From a virus, in IMG/VR virus record IMGVR_UViG_3300042868_005185, positions 1 through 22,350 of that record: DNA of 22,350 nt. The stretch is one strand, 5' to 3'. The notes under the pieces were generated by a model. It was not told the origin of the DNA. It saw only the letters and a program-made list of their open reading frames with translations, and did no database searches. The position numbers were made by a program, and so were the translations under genes. Positions 20,707-22,350 of this stretch are shown here, in pieces (position 1 is the first letter of the stretch; each line of letters begins with the position of its first letter).

Positions 20707-22350
20707 CCGCCATCGTCGCCCCTCTGCCGCAGTTCTTCGACATCACCGGGCTTCCGCTCAACAACGGCTCTGTCTGGATTGGCGAGCCGAACCAAAACCC
20801 CGAAACCTCTCCGGCTTCGGTGTATTGGGACGAAGCCCTGACGCAGCCGGCGCAGCAGCCCTTGCTGACGAAGAATGGCCTGATCGTGCGCAGCGGCACG
20901 GCGGCGCCGGTTTACCTGTCGGGCGACTACTCCATGACGGTGAAGAACGCCGCAGGGGTGCAAGTGTTCTACGCGCGCTCGGCGGCTGCGGTCAACAACG
21001 GCCTAGCCGTGGAAACCCTGCGCGCGGACATTCTGAGCGCTGCAACGGGCAAGGGCGCGGCCATCGTCGGCACGCAAGGCGCGGCGCCTGGTTCTGTGGC
21101 TCGCACGCAGCAGGACAAGAACGAAGACACGGCCAGCCTGATGAACTTCGGCGCTGCGGGCAACGGCACCACGGACGATTCTGCGGCTCTAGCTGCTGCG
21201 GCGGTGTCTGGGCGGGCGGTGGTAGACGGCGACGGGCGCACCTTCCGCCTTGTGAGCAAAATCACCTTCTCCGCGCCGATCACGCTGCGCAACGCGCGGC
21301 TGCTGTTTGATGGCCCGATCACCTCGCGCCTGTGCGACATCACCGGCTCGGATGTGACCTTTGAAGGCGTGACCTTCGACGGCAACAACAAACAGCCCCG
21401 TTATTCGCTGGTCTACGTCGCGGCTGATGTGCTGCGGCCCAAGTTCCGGCGCTGCAAGTTCGTCAACATGTACGGCACGGCCACCGGCACAACGCTGGTG
21501 AACCAGATGGCCGCTCTGAACATCAACCCTTACGGGGTGGTCGGCTTCGAGGTGGAAGGCTGCGAGTTCCGCAACCTGCGCAAGCTGAACGATGGCTCCA
21601 TCGTCCCGCAAACCGTGGGCTTTGGCTTCGTCGGCGGGGTCTACTTCAACACGGAAGACGGCAGCGACCCGGCCGCATCTCAGGCTACGCCCTCGCAAGG
21701 CATCATCTCAAACAGCCAGTTCGACACGATCAAGACGATCCTTGCGACGGGCCTGTCTGACAACGACGTAAGCCTCTACGACGATGGCGACGGCATCCGC
21801 ACCATTGAAGGCGCCGGCGCGAAGCGGCTGTATGTGGACATCACCGGCTGCACGTTCCGCAACGTCAGCAAGCGCGCGGTGAAGCTGCGGGCTAGCGGCG
21901 GCACGTTCAGCGATAGCACCATCGTGGCGAGCCTTGGGGCTTACGGCATGAGCACGCCGATTGACCTCGTAAACGGCTGCTGGGCGGACAACATCCGCCT
22001 CATCACTTCCAGCGCGCTCCCCGTGCTGAAGGTCGCCACGCTGGCGAACAGCGGCGACATGGCGAACCTTCCCCTGTCTTTCGGTGTGCGCGGCATTACC
22101 TGCGGGCACGCGAAAGTCGGCGTTGAGTTGACCTCGGCCGGCGCTGTGCCGATGGCGGGCATGGTGGTGCAGGACGTGAAGATCGGCGCGTGCAGCGACC
22201 GGGGATTCCTGACCACCGGAACCGCTCCCAGCACGCAGAGCAACATGGTGATTGACGATTTCCAGATCGTCGGCAGCGGCAACAACTGCGCGGCCATCCG
22301 TGCGAGCGCGGCGGCTGACAGCACGGGCGGGTGGTTCATCTCTGGTGTCG
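20703..22350 (+). CDS. Tailspike with P22-type head-binding domain (truncated by window end)
   Basis: ATG overlaps the preceding stop (ATGA). The frame is open through the last base, 549 codons. Residues 1-95 resemble the P22 tailspike head-binding domain (FFDITGLPLNNGSVWIGEPN, ALTQPAQQPLLTKNGLIVRS, GDYSMTVKNAAGVQVFYA). A linker (97-145, ETLRADILSAATGKGAAIVG and SVARTQQDKNEDTASLM) and the FGAAGNGTTDDSAALAAA start motif of the pectate-lyase-like beta-helix follow. Beyond 200, short strands with repeated G-C-x-F-R-N turns (VEGCEFRNL, ITGCTFRNV) indicate right-handed beta-helix coils. It is the receptor-binding and probably glycan-cleaving spike; the catalytic residues and C-terminal end lie outside the window. 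Confidence 0.88.
   Translation, partial: MTAIVAPLPQFFDITGLPLNNGSVWIGEPNQNPETSPASVYWDEALTQPAQQPLLTKNGLIVRSGTAAPVYLSGDYSMTVKNAAGVQVFYARSAAAVNNGLAVETLRADILSAATGKGAAIVGTQGAAPGSVARTQQDKNEDTASLMNFGAAGNGTTDDSAALAAAAVSGRAVVDGDGRTFRLVSKITFSAPITLRNARLLFDGPITSRLCDITGSDVTFEGVTFDGNNKQPRYSLVYVAADVLRPKFRRCKFVNMYGTATGTTLVNQMAALNINPYGVVGFEVEGCEFRNLRKLNDGSIVPQTVGFGFVGGVYFNTEDGSDPAASQATPSQGIISNSQFDTIKTILATGLSDNDVSLYDDGDGIRTIEGAGAKRLYVDITGCTFRNVSKRAVKLRASGGTFSDSTIVASLGAYGMSTPIDLVNGCWADNIRLITSSALPVLKVATLANSGDMANLPLSFGVRGITCGHAKVGVELTSAGAVPMAGMVVQDVKIGACSDRGFLTTGTAPSTQSNMVIDDFQIVGSGNNCAAIRASAAADSTGGWFISGV

Noticed and set aside
1-22350. tRNA genes, integrase and attachment sites
   Set aside because: No cloverleaf-like sequence with a T-loop GTTCRANNC in context, no tyrosine or serine recombinase and no flanking direct repeats were found by eye.

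Overview
The window is the late (virion) region of a P22-like podovirus, free phage or prophage, with the right end of its early/middle region at the left edge. Every supportable gene lies on the + strand. The DNA is GC-rich with strong third-position G/C bias, start and stop codons overlap densely, and the structural genes follow the P22 order: TerS, TerL, portal, scaffold, coat, gp4-like, gp10-like, three ejection proteins, tailspike. The small-gene content and protein style look like phages of GC-rich betaproteobacteria (Burkholderiales). That host assignment is inference; no host gene, tRNA or attachment site is visible.

Positions 1-2371 hold a tight chain of small genes, most joined by ATGA/GTGA/TTGA overlaps: a partial ORF, two Cys-rich mini-proteins, a NinB-like recombination protein, a VRR-NUC nuclease, a protein with an N-terminal CCHC zinc knuckle, a protein of a recurrent phage family of unknown role, and a helix-turn-helix protein in the slot where lambdoid phages carry a late regulator. 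A 46-residue membrane peptide (2393-2533) separates this block from the terminase genes.

Positions 2537-8857 hold the packaging and capsid genes: TerS, TerL, P22-type portal, acidic scaffold and P22-fold coat protein. A 145-nt intergenic leader upstream of coat can form a nested RNA structure with a GNRA tetraloop and a mutually exclusive alternative helix.

Positions 8858-9695 hold a freestanding GIY-YIG/NUMOD3 homing endonuclease gene. Its Shine-Dalgarno lies in the 3' arm of an 11-bp hairpin abutting the start codon, with a -10-like TATACT overlapping the 5' arm. A strong intrinsic terminator is embedded in the last codons of the ORF, suggesting the cassette sits between the coat gene and its terminator.

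Positions 9696-16039 hold head-completion and tail genes: a LEM/HeH-like small protein, gp4-like and gp10-like tail factors, and between and after them a set of small virion-associated or unknown proteins including one with eight ~23-residue repeats. Positions 16040-16145 hold a weak hairpin and a good sigma70-type promoter. Positions 16146-20706 encode three ejection proteins corresponding by order and size to P22 gp7, gp20 and gp16. From 20703 to the window end runs a truncated tailspike with a P22-type head-binding domain. No intergenic stretch exceeds 150 bases.

The best candidates for something not yet described are the endonuclease expression switch (hairpin, internal -10 and overprinted terminator) and the coat leader RNA.
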